Notes under the pieces: generated by a model
Seen by the model: only the letters and a program-made list of their open reading frames with translations
Databases searched by the model: none
Told to the model about the DNA's origin: nothing
Part shown: positions 47,101-55,882 of the stretch, piece after piece
Layout: every line of letters begins with the position of its first letter
How positions within the stretch are numbered: position 1 is the stretch's first letter
Translations under genes and position numbers: made by a program
Source of the DNA: Tetragonia tetragonoides
Taxonomy: Eukaryota > Streptophyta > Magnoliopsida > Caryophyllales > Aizoaceae
DNA length: 64,000 nt
Reading direction: 5' to 3'
Assembly: GCA_038025085.1 (NCBI GenBank)
Contig: CM076153.1
Coordinates: 16,963,001-17,027,000, forward strand

Positions 47101-47787
47101 TTGTTGTAGCCTTTACATCTCTGTATTTGATTTCTGTTGACTGGTATGCATAATATGTACATAGTGTACATTTCACGAACTAAATTATATTCTGATTTGT
47201 CTTTTTGATGAAGAATTGTATGAATCTTCTGTATGTTAGGTTTCCTTGTCTCTGATGATTAAAAAAAAAAGGCTTTCCTTGTCTAATGGCTCAGGGCTTT
47301 CAAATAGTTGTACTTTCATAATCTGGTCTTTTGATGGGTGGGGTTTGGTGGGTGGTAAAAGATTGGCATATCCTATTTGACGAAGATGTTGGTGGTTGGG
47401 TATATAGACCAACTCGAACGCATAGCAGTAGTAGCAAAGGTTATTAACTTATGAGCATATTAGTTGCAGAAAAGGTGTCTAATTTTGCTTTACAATTCAA
47501 TTTGAAATTGCTTTTGTTTGTGGCGGTGTTAAAATGCATTCATGGACATAGAGGAATGCAGTTTCACTTGGGATAAGACCCAACTATTTTTTATGGATTG
47601 TATAATGAACATGAACTACGAAAACCAGCCCATTACGAGTTACATATTTCTTATGTGATTTTCTTCTCATTTTCTTTTTCATCAGGTTGTTAACCTACCA
47701 TCGAGAATCGACCCACATCAAACATCAGCTGTGGTAACATTGCACGGGCAGTTGTTTGTCCGGGTGCCATTCGAACAGTATGACTAG
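23106..47787 (+). CDS. ARID DNA-binding protein with C-terminal HSP20/alpha-crystallin domain, 611 aa, 12 coding exons
   Basis: Exons: 23106-24163, 24337-24376, 32940-32992, 33528-33573, 36414-36503, 37986-38093, 38190-38241, 38706-38781, 44211-44277, 44372-44422, 46350-46442, 47686-47787. All junctions are GT-AG and the phases join into 612 codons with no internal stop. Residues 48-122 are mostly Glu. The ARID/BRIGHT domain, which binds AT-rich DNA, spans about 324-412 ([45 protein letters not shown]) over five exons. A basic KRKKP at about 486 may be a nuclear signal. Residues 509-611 form the HSP20-like domain ([36 protein letters not shown]). Plants have a small ARID-HSP20 family of nuclear, probably chromatin-associated proteins; which paralogue this is cannot be settled here. 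The exon ending at 38781 uses a weaker donor (GTTAAGT), chosen because only it keeps the frame. Confidence 0.9.
23245..23475 (+). repeat. Coding (GAA/GAG)n tract giving a poly-Glu region
   Basis: A run of GAA, GAG and a few GAT/GTA codons encodes an almost uninterrupted acidic stretch of about 75 residues in exon 1 of the ARID gene. The purine-only strand makes it prone to length change by slippage. The open frames on the opposite strand here, rich in Leu, Pro and Phe, are by-products. Confidence 0.9.
24935..25092 (-). mobile_element. tRNA-derived SINE, antisense, in ARID intron 2
   Basis: Read on the minus strand, it matches the SINE at 46672-46839 over most of its length: the box B region (reverse complement around 25044-25056), the block containing CCTGGTCGTTAAC, the CCCATGGGATTAGT block and the CAAAGCTTGG block. 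A degraded A-rich tail lies at 24940-24955. It is more diverged than the other copy. Confidence 0.75.
25093..25346. other. Intron stretch with a CpG-rich, TCGCG-rich patch
   Basis: Positions 25130-25245 contain many CG dinucleotides (GATCGCGACCGC, ATATCGCG, GTATCGCGTAGCGG) in otherwise AT-rich sequence. A related patch lies at 31950-32095, on the other side of the L1 insertion. Confidence 0.4.
25467..29091 (-). pseudogene. L1 ORF2: endonuclease, reverse transcriptase, zf-RVT, broken
   Basis: ORF2 nicks the target and copies the RNA. The APE-type endonuclease starts at 29091 ([28 protein letters not shown]). A frameshift near 28440 and a TAG at 28037-28039 follow. RT begins at about 27800 ([32 protein letters not shown]). 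It has a frameshift near 27470, then [29 protein letters not shown] and the catalytic FADD near 27047. A TAG at 26190-26192 precedes the zf-RVT region ([38 protein letters not shown]). The frame ends at 25467. The domains are in standard plant L1 order, without an RNase H domain. Confidence 0.95.
29088..31524 (-). pseudogene. L1 ORF1 (RNA-binding gag-like protein), one frameshift
   Basis: The long frame 31524-29434 encodes about 696 residues. The first 130 form a compact, aromatic-rich region ([28 protein letters not shown]), followed by a short Cys motif (CCLKCG) and a long Arg/Gly/Pro/Ser-rich disordered region with AQ- and QP-rich repeats. In this frame it ends at 29434. A second frame open from 29576 continues in the same style and stops at TGA 29090-29088, overlapping the ORF2 start. 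A frameshift near 29470 therefore seems to have shortened it. Plant L1 ORF1 proteins bind the element RNA; the exact domain type is uncertain. Confidence 0.75.
31842..32104. other. Intron stretch right of the L1, with second CpG-rich patch
   Basis: The start is AT-rich and continues the interrupted target. Positions 31950-32095 have repeated CG-rich words (AACGGCCGTAG, GTCGCGTAGCGTAGCGG, CGGCCGCTATTTAGTTCC) that resemble the patch left of the L1 (GCGACCGCTATTTAATTCC). Confidence 0.4.
32105..32437 (+). mobile_element. 5'-truncated L1 fragment, sense, ARID intron 2
   Basis: The last 40 codons to TAA at 32341 encode the same C-terminus as the neighbouring L1 ORF2 ([28 protein letters not shown]), followed by a 3' UTR and an A-rich end (TATCTAAAAAAAA). 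It lies in the opposite orientation, only about 280 bp from the full-length copy. Confidence 0.85.
33574..36413. other. ARID intron 4 (2.84 kb) with degenerate repeat-like filling
   Basis: Positions 33905-35640 are richer in G than the surroundings and look like decayed repeat sequence. ATGAAGGTGCTTAAT at 35426 resembles an L1 ORF2 start (MKVL...), with a possible ORF1 remnant before it, but no frame survives. Around 35880-36000 the words GACATGGGTATG and CTGGACAC recur. No gene is supported; a minus-strand frame at 35856-36188 has no domain. Confidence 0.35.
37008..37339 (+). mobile_element. 5'-truncated L1 fragment, sense, ARID intron 5
   Basis: The frame at 37008-37256 encodes a zf-RVT tail ([29 protein letters not shown]) similar to the end of the large L1 ORF2. 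A 3' UTR and an A run follow. AAAACTACCT occurs at 36998-37007 and 37340-37349, a 10-bp TSD. The sequence differs enough from the 25365 element to be another subfamily. Confidence 0.82.
38283..38634. mobile_element. Tourist-like (PIF/Harbinger) MITE in ARID intron 7
   Basis: The ends are GAGCATCCACATTGTGG and CCATTGTGGATGCTC, flanked by TAA on both sides (38280-38282, 38635-38637). A 3-bp TAA duplication and a GAGCATCC-type terminus fit PIF/Harbinger MITEs. It fills most of the 464-bp intron. Confidence 0.75.
41404..43375 (+). mobile_element. 5'-truncated RTE-clade LINE inserted in the copia remnant
   Basis: ATATTTTCAA flanks the insertion (41394-41403, 43376-43385), a 10-bp TSD. The element starts inside RT, has a short 3' UTR with two A runs and a conserved tail region (about 43265-43350), and ends in (GTT)n, which is typical of plant RTE elements. 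The copia gag frame resumes on the far side, proving that it inserted into that remnant. Confidence 0.92.
41440..43040 (+). pseudogene. RTE reverse transcriptase, C-terminal part
   Basis: Two overlapping frames (41440-42090 and 42039-43040) together give [76 protein letters not shown] and the catalytic FADD near 42270. After RT come the conserved C-terminal blocks [17 protein letters not shown] and [12 protein letters not shown] single frameshift lies near 42030-42040. The endonuclease half is missing through 5' truncation. Confidence 0.92.
44758..44929 (-). mobile_element. 172-bp 5'-truncated L1 copy, antisense, ARID intron 10
   Basis: Its sequence (poly-T, then AGATAAGAAAAAT, CTACAAATCGCGCCAATGGCG, GCCCAAAGGGA) matches the 3' end of the large L1 at 25370-25550. 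TCCACCAA flanks it (44750-44757, 44930-44937). It comes from the same L1 family and is cut short at the 5' side. It lies between coding exons 10 and 11, counted on the coding exons. Confidence 0.85.
45352..45466 (-). mobile_element. 115-bp RTE 3'-end copy, antisense
   Basis: It starts with (CAA)n and continues as the reverse complement of the RTE tail at about 43265-43375 (CCCAGTAAGTATCCCGCC, GGGGAGGTCCAGATG, CAGTCTTACCCCTA). An exact 14-bp TSD TGACCAAGAAGCAA flanks it (45338-45351, 45467-45480). Confidence 0.92.
45659..46112. repeat. Imperfect tandem duplication, about 232-bp units, in an ARID intron
   Basis: CAATAAGCTTG at 45659 recurs at 45891. Shared blocks follow in the same order: GCATCTAATTG, TTCTTGGGA, ATGATGTTATCTAAGAAATAA, GTGCTTAACAG and CCTGTTGATAT. 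Many substitutions show that it is old. Confidence 0.8.
46590..46659 (-). mobile_element. Degenerate antisense SINE fragment
   Basis: Blocks CCAGGGAAACCTCCACTCC and GGGGGCTCAAATTAGTGACC correspond, with many changes, to the reverse complement of the neighbouring SINE body and its box B region. It is an older copy of the same family, next to the new one. Confidence 0.5.
46672..46839 (+). mobile_element. tRNA-derived SINE with 12-bp TSD
   Basis: A tRNA-like head carries the RNA polymerase III box A (TAGCTCAGTTGG, 46683-46694) and box B (GGTTCGAGTCC, 46727-46737). A unique body and an A-rich tail (TATCTAAAAAAAAAG) follow. GATCTCAAAGTT flanks it exactly (46660-46671, 46840-46851). It lies in intron 11 of the ARID gene, downstream of the exon at 46350-46442. 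Confidence 0.95.
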
Positions 47788-48790
47788 CTGCCATCAGGTT
47801 GTCCATCTTGATGTTCAAGTAGACTGGGTACTGTAGGAAAGCAATGCGTTTTGGCTTCTGCTGTTCAGATCACATAGGAGAGGTAAGTATGAGCTAGTAC
47901 AGTCTCTGCAGTTAGATTCGTGACCGATATGTATCTTCTTGTACTCCTCCAGCTTCTGTAATCTCAAAGGGACTTATTTTTTGCGAGTTACACATATCAA
48001 AGGATGAAAGTTAGCCTTCAATTTTTTTTGTATGATGGAAATTTGTTGATATGGTAGGGGTAAGGTTGCATATATAAGGGCTTGTTTGGTTCACATAGAA
48101 AGTTGACGTTCCTTGTTTGGTTGCCAACAAAGGAAGTCACTTCTCGTGGGAATTTGTACTTACTGAGGCGAGTGGAAAGTGAACAGTCATGGGAAGTTCT
48201 ACTCCCCCGTTTACTAGTTTTTTGTCAACCAAACATCACCACTTATGTACATACGTAGGAAGTTCTACTGCCCATGATTTCTTATGCCAACCAAAAAACC
48301 AGTATGTGTTAACTTGATAGCAAGCACCTGAAATGCTAGGTTTAGGTCAAATCATTTAAACTTTAGCCTGTTAGTGTTCTCTGCTTCATCGTATCAATTG
48401 CTACTGGTCAGTTTGGTCCTCTGATCTCTGCGCTCGGTTCGCCTTCTAAGGCTTCATCTATGGTCAGTTTGTGACTGGCAGTTTGGACAATGGTTAGCCT
48501 CAATTTGTTCATCATCTCTGTCACTTTTTATTTCTTTTCATCGCAATATATGTAAGGTGGGATTTATGCCTTTAATACATGAGATTGAGATAATTAAGTT
48601 CTTCTATCTAAAAAGGTAAAATGAACCATAAGGGAGAAGATTATTTCTTCCTTGTTTTTATGTCTTTTTTCTTCTTATTGACAAGGTGAAATATACCACG
48701 ATGGAAAACTAAGCTACAACCTTTGGAATCCTGGATAAAAGAAACTAGTTCAATTGCATTTTGGCAAATCTGCTACATAATTTTTTCTCT
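47788..48790. other. Convergent intergenic region between ARID and GMC genes
   Basis: This 1-kb stretch must hold the 3' UTRs and poly-A sites of two genes transcribed towards each other. A possible MITE lies at about 48079-48302: GGGCTTGTTTGGTT on the left and AACCAAAAAACC on the right are roughly inverted. The TSD is unclear, so the call is weak. Confidence 0.4.
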
Positions 48791-51700
48791 CTAGTTGCTC
48801 CCAACAGCCATATCAGTTCTATCCTTCAAAATCCTCTGTCCCATGTACCTATGTGTAGAAGTTAAAAAAAAAAAAAAAAAAAAAAAAAACCATTAGTACA
48901 AGTTTATGAGACACAAATGTACAATGGTAACAAGGATGATGAGAAATTTGACTTACCTTCCAAGCATCATGACAGTGGCTTGAGGATTTGTCCCAGGAGA
49001 GTCATATAATGTAGACCCATCAATAACCCTTAAATTAGTAACATTAAGAACCTTGTAATTCTTATCAACCACCCTACCAACTTGACAACCTCCATGGTAG
49101 TGCCATATTGTCATCACCGTATCCTTGCAATATTGTTGAAGGTCGGAAAACTCAAAGTCGCTGGAACTCCTTGGCCGCTGGTTGAGGGGAAGGTTAAGCA
49201 TGGTCGTTAGAAGGTCTTTCACCGGTACATTAGGATCCCGGAATTTAGAGAACGATTTGGATTCAATAATCTTTGCTATGATCTCCATCCCCTTAACACA
49301 CCTAGTAAGGTCATCCTCTTCTTTGAAGTAATTGAATGTGACTGAGGGATTGTCATTTGGGTTTTTGGTCTTAAGGTGAAGATGTCCTGTTGAAATTGGT
49401 CCCATTGTCTTCTCAAGGATTAGGCCTGCATAAAAGGTTTCACTTTCTGCTGAGTTGATCAATTCATATGCTTTCTGTGCATATTGTGTCCTTCGGTCGT
49501 TATTTTGGTCGCTTAAGGGTTGGGCAGTCTGCAAAGTGCAAATTATATCAAAATTTCAGAAGTCAAGTCTATTGCCCTGATATTTCAACCAACATATGAA
49601 GATATGTGAGCATCACCCTAAGAACTAGATGGTAGTTAAAAAGTGGTAATTATAAGAGCTGAGAGTATGATCGAGGACTATCTGATAATTTCTCTATCCC
49701 AAGACATCAACTTTTCATTTAGGATTACAACACAGATCCTAGAAGTAAAATAAGAGCTTACTAGTGAATTTAGGGTTGTGCATGAATTCGATTGTGCGTA
49801 TTACACCTTTTTTCTGACTTGTACGGTTCGAATGTATTAATATTAAGCTTTACTCGCAAAGGCCCAAACAGAAAACCTAGCTATAGTATACAATGGAGAC
49901 AAACCCTTAAGTACTCCCATAACAAAGACCCACCCAACAGATTGAGTATAGTGTATATTTATAGGAGTAATGCTATAGTAGTCTCTATCGGTGGCAGAGT
50001 TTTTTTGGTCACCACTTACTAATAAAAGGGTTTTTCATAATGAAAATAAAAGAGAAGGTACCAAGAAAAGGAAATCGGAGACACATTTCAGTGTCTCAAC
50101 CGGAAACGAACCTGGGCAGCTGTAGGTAGAGAGTGAATGATGGCACTAGCAAAGCTAGTACTGCTAGCAGCTTCAATGTAACTACCAAAGTCAGTGATAC
50201 CAACAGCTTGAATGAGAGAAACTTCAACAGGATTAGGAGAAGGAATCATTACAGCATTCATTGGATTATCAGACATTCCTTGGCCTACCATTGGCTGATC
50301 CACAACTACCTCAATTCCATTTTGCTTAAGATGCGCAGCTGGTCCAATCCCACTTAGCATTAACAATTGAGGGCTTCCTAATGCACCTGCTGATATAATT
50401 ATCTCATTCTTTTCCCCTTGTGTCAGGTATGCTTTGTGCTTTATCCCCTTTGAATCCCTGAATATTACACCTTGAGCTCTTGGTTTTTCAGAATATTGCC
50501 CTGTTTTGTCATCACCAATTATTAGACTTGCTGTGAATTTTATTTTTTTTGATACTGTGAAATTTATTGCATGTTATGTTCTTTAAAACTATTTGGACTT
50601 AAAATAAGCTATATGTATAACATTAATTGATTTAATACTTATTTATCATAAAAGGAAAACAGTGCTTAAAAACCTTTGCCGTAACATTATTACATATAGG
50701 AGTATATTTTTGGAGGCATAATTAACAAAAGTGATATATAGGGTCAATAAAAAGCTACTGAAACAGATAAGAAAATAAACTGATATACCCTAAAAAAATA
50801 AAAAATAAAAAAAAAAACTGACATTGGTATTAAACTATTAATCAATTACTTTTCACTTGCATAAAAAGGACAAGGAAATAATGAAGGTTATTCTAAATTG
50901 TATATTCGACCTAATGTTATACAGTTTCAAGCTAGTTTTGTTTTTTTTTTTTCAAAATTGTCCTACATATATTTTCATTTCACTAGAACTTAAGGGAGAA
51001 TCAAATAATGAAAGGTTTTCAAAGTTGTACTTTCAACCGAATGTTATCGAGTTTCAAGCTAGGTTAAAATGATTGCAACAAAAAAAAGTCTTTTCAAAAT
51101 TGTCTTAAACATTTTTTTCATTACACTAGAACTTGAGGGAGAATCAAATAGTCAAAAGCAAAATTAATTGAACATCTAACAACCACTTTAATCAAATCAA
51201 AGGCTGTTGTAACATCATCCTATTCTTCATCCAGAAGTTGACTTAAATGATTGTGACTTGTGAACCTTAAATGTAAATGTGATGGTTTTGAGTCACTTCA
51301 ATTTTGATATAATGCATGAATGTTAGACCCTTACCTTTCTTGCGAAACAGAATCTTATGAACTGTAGCAAACAAATAAACAGTGGTTCGATTAGGAATTG
51401 CATACTCCAACAAATTAGCTGCACTGTGTCTCTTTCCATTGGCATCAAATATGGTCCCTCCAATTTTGGTGCCATACATGTGATCATATGTAAACCCATT
51501 GTAAGGTTTTACACCAACTTCAACCAAACCATCTCTAAAAGCTGATTGAAACTCTGGCATTGGAGGTCTAAAGGCCACCTTCCTTTCCACCCATGCATAG
51601 GACTTATTCACCAAGGCACCATCCCACCCTGCTCGGCCGACATAGGCGGGGCTGGCCCGCGTGTAGAAGCCGGCATTGAGGGCTGAACCACCCCCGAGGA

Positions 51701-52365
51701 CACGGGCTCGAGCATTGACTACCCCGTCCTCGGATACAAAGGGTTGGGCTGGTGCAAACTGGGAGTTGTTTGCTAGGTTTGACCCAAACCCAACCAAGTC
51801 TTCTATGCTTTTATCCCCGTAGGGGACCCCACCTCGCTCGAGGAGCAAGATGTTGGCCCCCTCTGAGAGTGTGGCGGCCAATGCACATCCCGCTGTTCCA
51901 CCACCAACTACTATGTAGTCATAGTGTGATATTAGGGGTGCCAATGTTGCTGGTCTCATGAAGGAGTAGTTTGGAGCTGCATAGAAAAATAGTACATTAA
52001 TAATGTAACATTGGAATCATACTACTTGAAGCATGGTGTTGTTAAACATGTAATGCAGCAAATAGTTAGGGATTTATCCATATGGACGATGTTATCATAA
52101 GGTGAAGTTACATAGAAGCGTACGTTCTTTGTAAGATCCCGTTATATTAAACTTCTTTATAAGAACGTCTAATTAATTACTTATCAAACAAATAACTTCA
52201 TGCTTACCTTATGCTAACACCCGCTCACAAAAAGAAATTACAAAGAAAGAAAGAAAGAACAACAAATATGCTTAATTAATTACCTTTTTCAGAATCACAA
52301 GTAGAGCACAACATTGAAATGGCACACAAAAAAGTGAACAAAATCCTCCAAGATATAAAATCCAT
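48791..52365 (-). CDS. HOTHEAD/mandelonitrile-lyase-like GMC oxidoreductase, 590 aa, five exons
   Basis: Exons on the minus strand: 52365-52284, 51976-51335, 50530-50112, 49528-48957, 48848-48791. All junctions are GT-AG and the total is 591 codons with the stop. Residues 1-23 form a signal peptide (hydrophobic LFTFLCAISML). The FAD-binding GGGTAG is at 52-57, GMC signature 1 at 117-134 (RARVLGGGSALNAGFYTR), signature 2 at 288-304 (SAGALGSPQLLMLSGIG), the active-site IWHYHGG with His at 524 and 526, and GTNPQATVM near 560-568 followed by GRYMG. Length and motifs match plant HOTHEAD-type proteins, which are proposed to oxidise omega-hydroxy fatty acids for cuticle polyesters. Databases often name them (R)-mandelonitrile lyase-like, and the sequence alone does not decide the substrate. 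No disabling change is visible. Confidence 0.92.
50878..51149. repeat. Tandem duplication, about 126-bp period, in GMC intron 2
   Basis: AATAATGAA at 50878 and 51004 start two units sharing GTTTCAAGCTAG, TTCAAAATTGTC, CACTAGAACTT and GGGAGAATCAAATA in the same order, with many substitutions. Confidence 0.75.
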
Positions 52366-52447
52366 GGTGTATTTGTCAGCTAGTTTTTCTTGAAGTTATA
52401 ATAACACACAGTACTCAAATTAAAGTACAATTGGAACTAAATTCACA

Positions 52448-52455
52448 TATTTATA
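52448..52455 (-). promoter_or_regulatory. TATA box of the GMC gene
   Basis: TATAAATA on the minus strand lies 83-90 bases upstream of the ATG at 52365, a normal distance for a plant core promoter with a short leader. Confidence 0.6.
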
Positions 52456-53259
52456 AGGGTTTAGTTTATACTCTAGGTAGAGAGCTAATCTAGAGATTAA
52501 TTCATATGTCCAGAACTTCCCTCCTACCACCATCTTAGGGACCCAGCTTTGCAATTGATTTTTCAAGCTTTGTAGAAAATGAAATTGGACTTACACGATT
52601 AAGTCAAAAGTAACCCAGCAAAATGCATTTAATTGCCAGCAATTTTGGATAAGAATTGAATTAGGATACTCTATAAAAAGTATGTATTATTTAGTGTGGG
52701 AAGTTACTTATTGTACAGGTCAGTACAGTCATCATGATTCAAGCTGTCTTGCTAGAAATAATATGGTAAATTGGTTTGATGGCAGTAGCAGTAGCTTGTA
52801 TGGTCCAACTTTTGTAAGGGAACAAAATTACCCAAAATGGCACTTCTTTTTTTTTTGCCAAGGTTCCATTTTAATCACCTAAATACATATTGAATAATTG
52901 AGTGATTTGAAGTGAAATGATTTAGACTGAATTGAGTTTATTTGAACAAAATTAGGTTGAACTGACTTTTTCTACTTGAGGTTTAGCCTCTTTATAACTC
53001 CTTAAAATACCTGTAATGTCGGGTTCAATTAAAAGTATGCGTTGAAATCTTTTCTACAACAAATGTATTATCTTAAATTTATATTGAATAAAATATTGTT
53101 CAAGTGATAATGTGATGTATTCTTACATAAACACAATTGCACTGAACTAAACTAATATTATAATGAGATTAACTGAAAAGAATTAAATCTATAATAAGTT
53201 GAGGAAAACAAGCCAAAAACTAAAACGTAAAGTTGTAAAGGCCTACATCACACAACCCA
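52456..53259. other. Upstream region of the GMC gene, no other gene
   Basis: AT-rich sequence. A 66-codon frame at 52682-52882 shows no domain. Promoter elements other than the TATA box cannot be named with confidence. Confidence 0.4.
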
Positions 53260-54353
53260 AAGCTACAGGGGGATTAGGGTTACGCTCCATGCGCCAAGCC
53301 AACGCAGCGTTTCTCACCAAACTGGGGTGGTGAACCCCAACCGAGCCAAATAGCCTGTGGTCGCGTGTGGTTCGTAGCAAGTATTGTGCTGAAAGGTGTG
53401 ATATTGATATGTTTCAGCCACATAAAAGCATGTCCAACACCTGGAAGGGTATCACGTCCTCATCCTCGATCCTTCGTGCTAGCGTTAAGACGGTTATTGG
53501 GGATGGACGAAGCAACTTTTTCTGGGTACATCACTGGGTGAAAGATCACCCTCTCGAGAATGAAGCCTTACAGCCCATTAGTGATGAGTTACTTGGCAAA
53601 ACTGTGAATGAGTATTGGGATGGAGAGAGATGATTATGGGATGAATTCTCACACCTACTACCTCAAGATACTCTCAATTTGAGCGCTGCCACTAAAGTTA
53701 CCAATGCTCTAAATGCCCATGACCGCCTTCTTGGTGCAGAACAGGGTCAGGCAACTTCTCAGTCTGCTCTGCCCTCGATATTATTCGTACTGACACGGCT
53801 GGGGTTGAAGATCCAAAATGGAGACATGTTTGGAGGGTGGCTGCCCCTCAAAGAGTGCGTAACTTCCTTTGGCTCACGCTCCACGACAGCTTCATCTCGA
53901 ATGCAAATAAGGTACGCAGACACATTGCCACGGATGCATCATGCCCTAGTTGCGGCTGCTTCGAGGAGATGGGCTTACATATACTTCGAGATTGTCCAAA
54001 AGCCAAAGAGGTATGATCTGCCATCTTACCTCATGACATTAAAGCGACCTTCTTTCAATCCTCGCTGATGGATTGGGTCGATAGCAACGTTAAGAGCAAT
54101 GACAAGTGGGCTACAGTGTTCGCAACGACGTTGTGGTGGCTTTGGCGTTGGCGTAATACTCGGATACTTGGGGATATAAATGATATCCCACAGAACAAGG
54201 GTTAGTTTGTCTTGGCAAGAGGGGAGGAGTATTTGGTGGCTGAATCCAAAAGAAAGCTGAATCTGTGTGGTGCTAAACGCAACAGGGAAGAGACGTACAT
54301 CCGTTGGACTTCACCTGCAATCGGGTGGGTTAAGCTTAATACGGATGGCGCGG
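53260..54353 (+). mobile_element. L1-type LINE fragment (zf-RVT and RNase H), cut by a Sirevirus-like element
   Basis: Broken frames give the RT/zf-RVT tail: RQANAAFLTKLGW, LWSRVVRSKYC, TVIGDGRSNFFWVHHWV, then VRNFLWLTLHDSFISNANK and a Cys/His-rich CPSCGCFEEMGLHILRDCP. The RNase H start WVKLNTDGAV follows at about 54330-54352. Stops and frameshifts make it a remnant. It differs from the intronic L1, which has no RNase H region. The frame is cut at the TGTTGGG that starts the next LTR; the rest presumably lies beyond the window. Confidence 0.85.
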
Positions 54354-55823
54354 TGTTGGGTTCCTGGTTTTGATGATAACAAACAAAGTGTCCTTATCTA
54401 TGTGTGAACTAACTATGATGGCAGGTTGACTTAAGGATACAAGAAGGAATAATGCTCAAAGCATGATTGCTCATGAAGATGCTTGGATCCTAACAAGACA
54501 TGAAGACAATGTAATGTAGTTAAGTGCATTTGTCATTAGTCATTATGTACTATGCTTGACTAGTTAGCAAGAGTCTAAATTGATCATGACTAGGGAACAA
54601 GGTTGTAGGACTGAGTGCATGTGTCCATGAGTACAGGGGAGCATTCTTGTGAACCCTGTTCTCTATGACCAGCACTACAGCGTGAAGGAACCAAAGGGGA
54701 ACAACTTGTTGGACCCTGTGCCTTCTAACCTGTGTATCTGGACGAGGTTGCATAAATTCATATTTATTATTTCTACGAATATTGTGTGTATTATCTTTTT
54801 AGATATTTACACAAATATTCTTCTGAAGAAATATATTTCATTTTGGAAAAATGAATATTGCAAAATCGTATTTTAAACAGAAAAGTATTTAATTTTGAAA
54901 AGATATTATCTTGGAAAAAGTATTTTACTTAATGGCCAAGTATATATTGTTAAGCAAGTGAATTATCTTCTGGAATATTTCTAATTATCTTTTAGAGATT
55001 ATATTCTGATAAATCAATTGCTAGCTGGCCGAGATTTTCTGTTAATGAATTTGGACGGATTTTATCTCATAGGTTGAGTTAAGGAAAGGTCTTTGATCTT
55101 TACTTAAACTCTATCCTATCTTTTGGTAAATCTTATCATTAATATTATGAAGAGATTTAACCTAACTGACTGAGCTTGTTTTGGGCCTGCCTATATAAGG
55201 CGCCTGATATGCTCAGTTGTAGAGTTAAGCTTTGCGTGCATCATTGAACTCAGAATCAGTTGTGCAAAGCGTTTACTCGTCCAAGCCAGATACGTCCAGT
55301 ACTCACAAAGAACAACCTTGAACCCTGTTCCCTGTCCTGGTCAGTTTGAGTCTGCGCTTAGATTGGTTATTGCATAATAGGTTTTTGTGGTCTTATATTG
55401 CTTAGTGTTGAAGCGTGTAATAGGACAAACAATCTGGTTATTTGTAAAGTCTTTAACTCAGTAACGAGTGTAGAGCATCTCTCAGATCAGTGTGTGATTC
55501 TGAGAGATAGGCAACGCATTAGTAACGGTGTGTGGTGGTGTTAGGGTACTGTGCTGCATCCTGATTTTGGCTCTAGTAATAAGATAAGTAGTGTGACAAA
55601 ATCCCAAGTAACTGGGTCGTGGTTTTTACTCCTATTGAGCCTAGGAGGTTTTCCACGTGAAAAAAGCCTTGTGTTATTTACATTCTGCTCATTATAGTCT
55701 GCTATATAGGAACAGCGTCCATAACGTTGTTCTCTACCCTGTTCTCATGTTACAAAACGCGAGAAATTGGAGTCACTCTATTCATCCCCCCCCCCCCTCC
55801 TAGAGTAGCTTAGGCACTCTTCA
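54354..55823 (+). repeat. 5' LTR of the Sirevirus-like element (1,470 bp)
   Basis: It begins TGTTGGGTTCC and ends CACTCTTCA just before the primer site. A TATA box (TATATAA, 55192-55198) marks the likely promoter, and a poly-C run lies at 55788-55798. The exact left edge could be off by a few bases, because the flanking L1 reads through in a sensible frame. The partner LTR for comparison lies outside the window. Confidence 0.85.
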
Positions 55824-55825
55824 GT

Positions 55826-55837
55826 TGGTATCAAAGC
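55826..55837 (+). other. Primer binding site, initiator tRNA-Met type with one mismatch
   Basis: TGGTATCAAAGC follows the LTR by two bases and differs from the usual TGGTATCAGAGC at one position (A for G). Confidence 0.88.
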
Positions 55838-55882
55838 AAGGTTGCTCAGTAAAAGGTTAACACCTTGAGTTTTTCCGCAAAA

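Noticed and set aside
54649..54876. A 75-codon frame starting inside the Sirevirus LTR
   Set aside because: It lies wholly within the LTR, has no domain and ends in AT-rich sequence.
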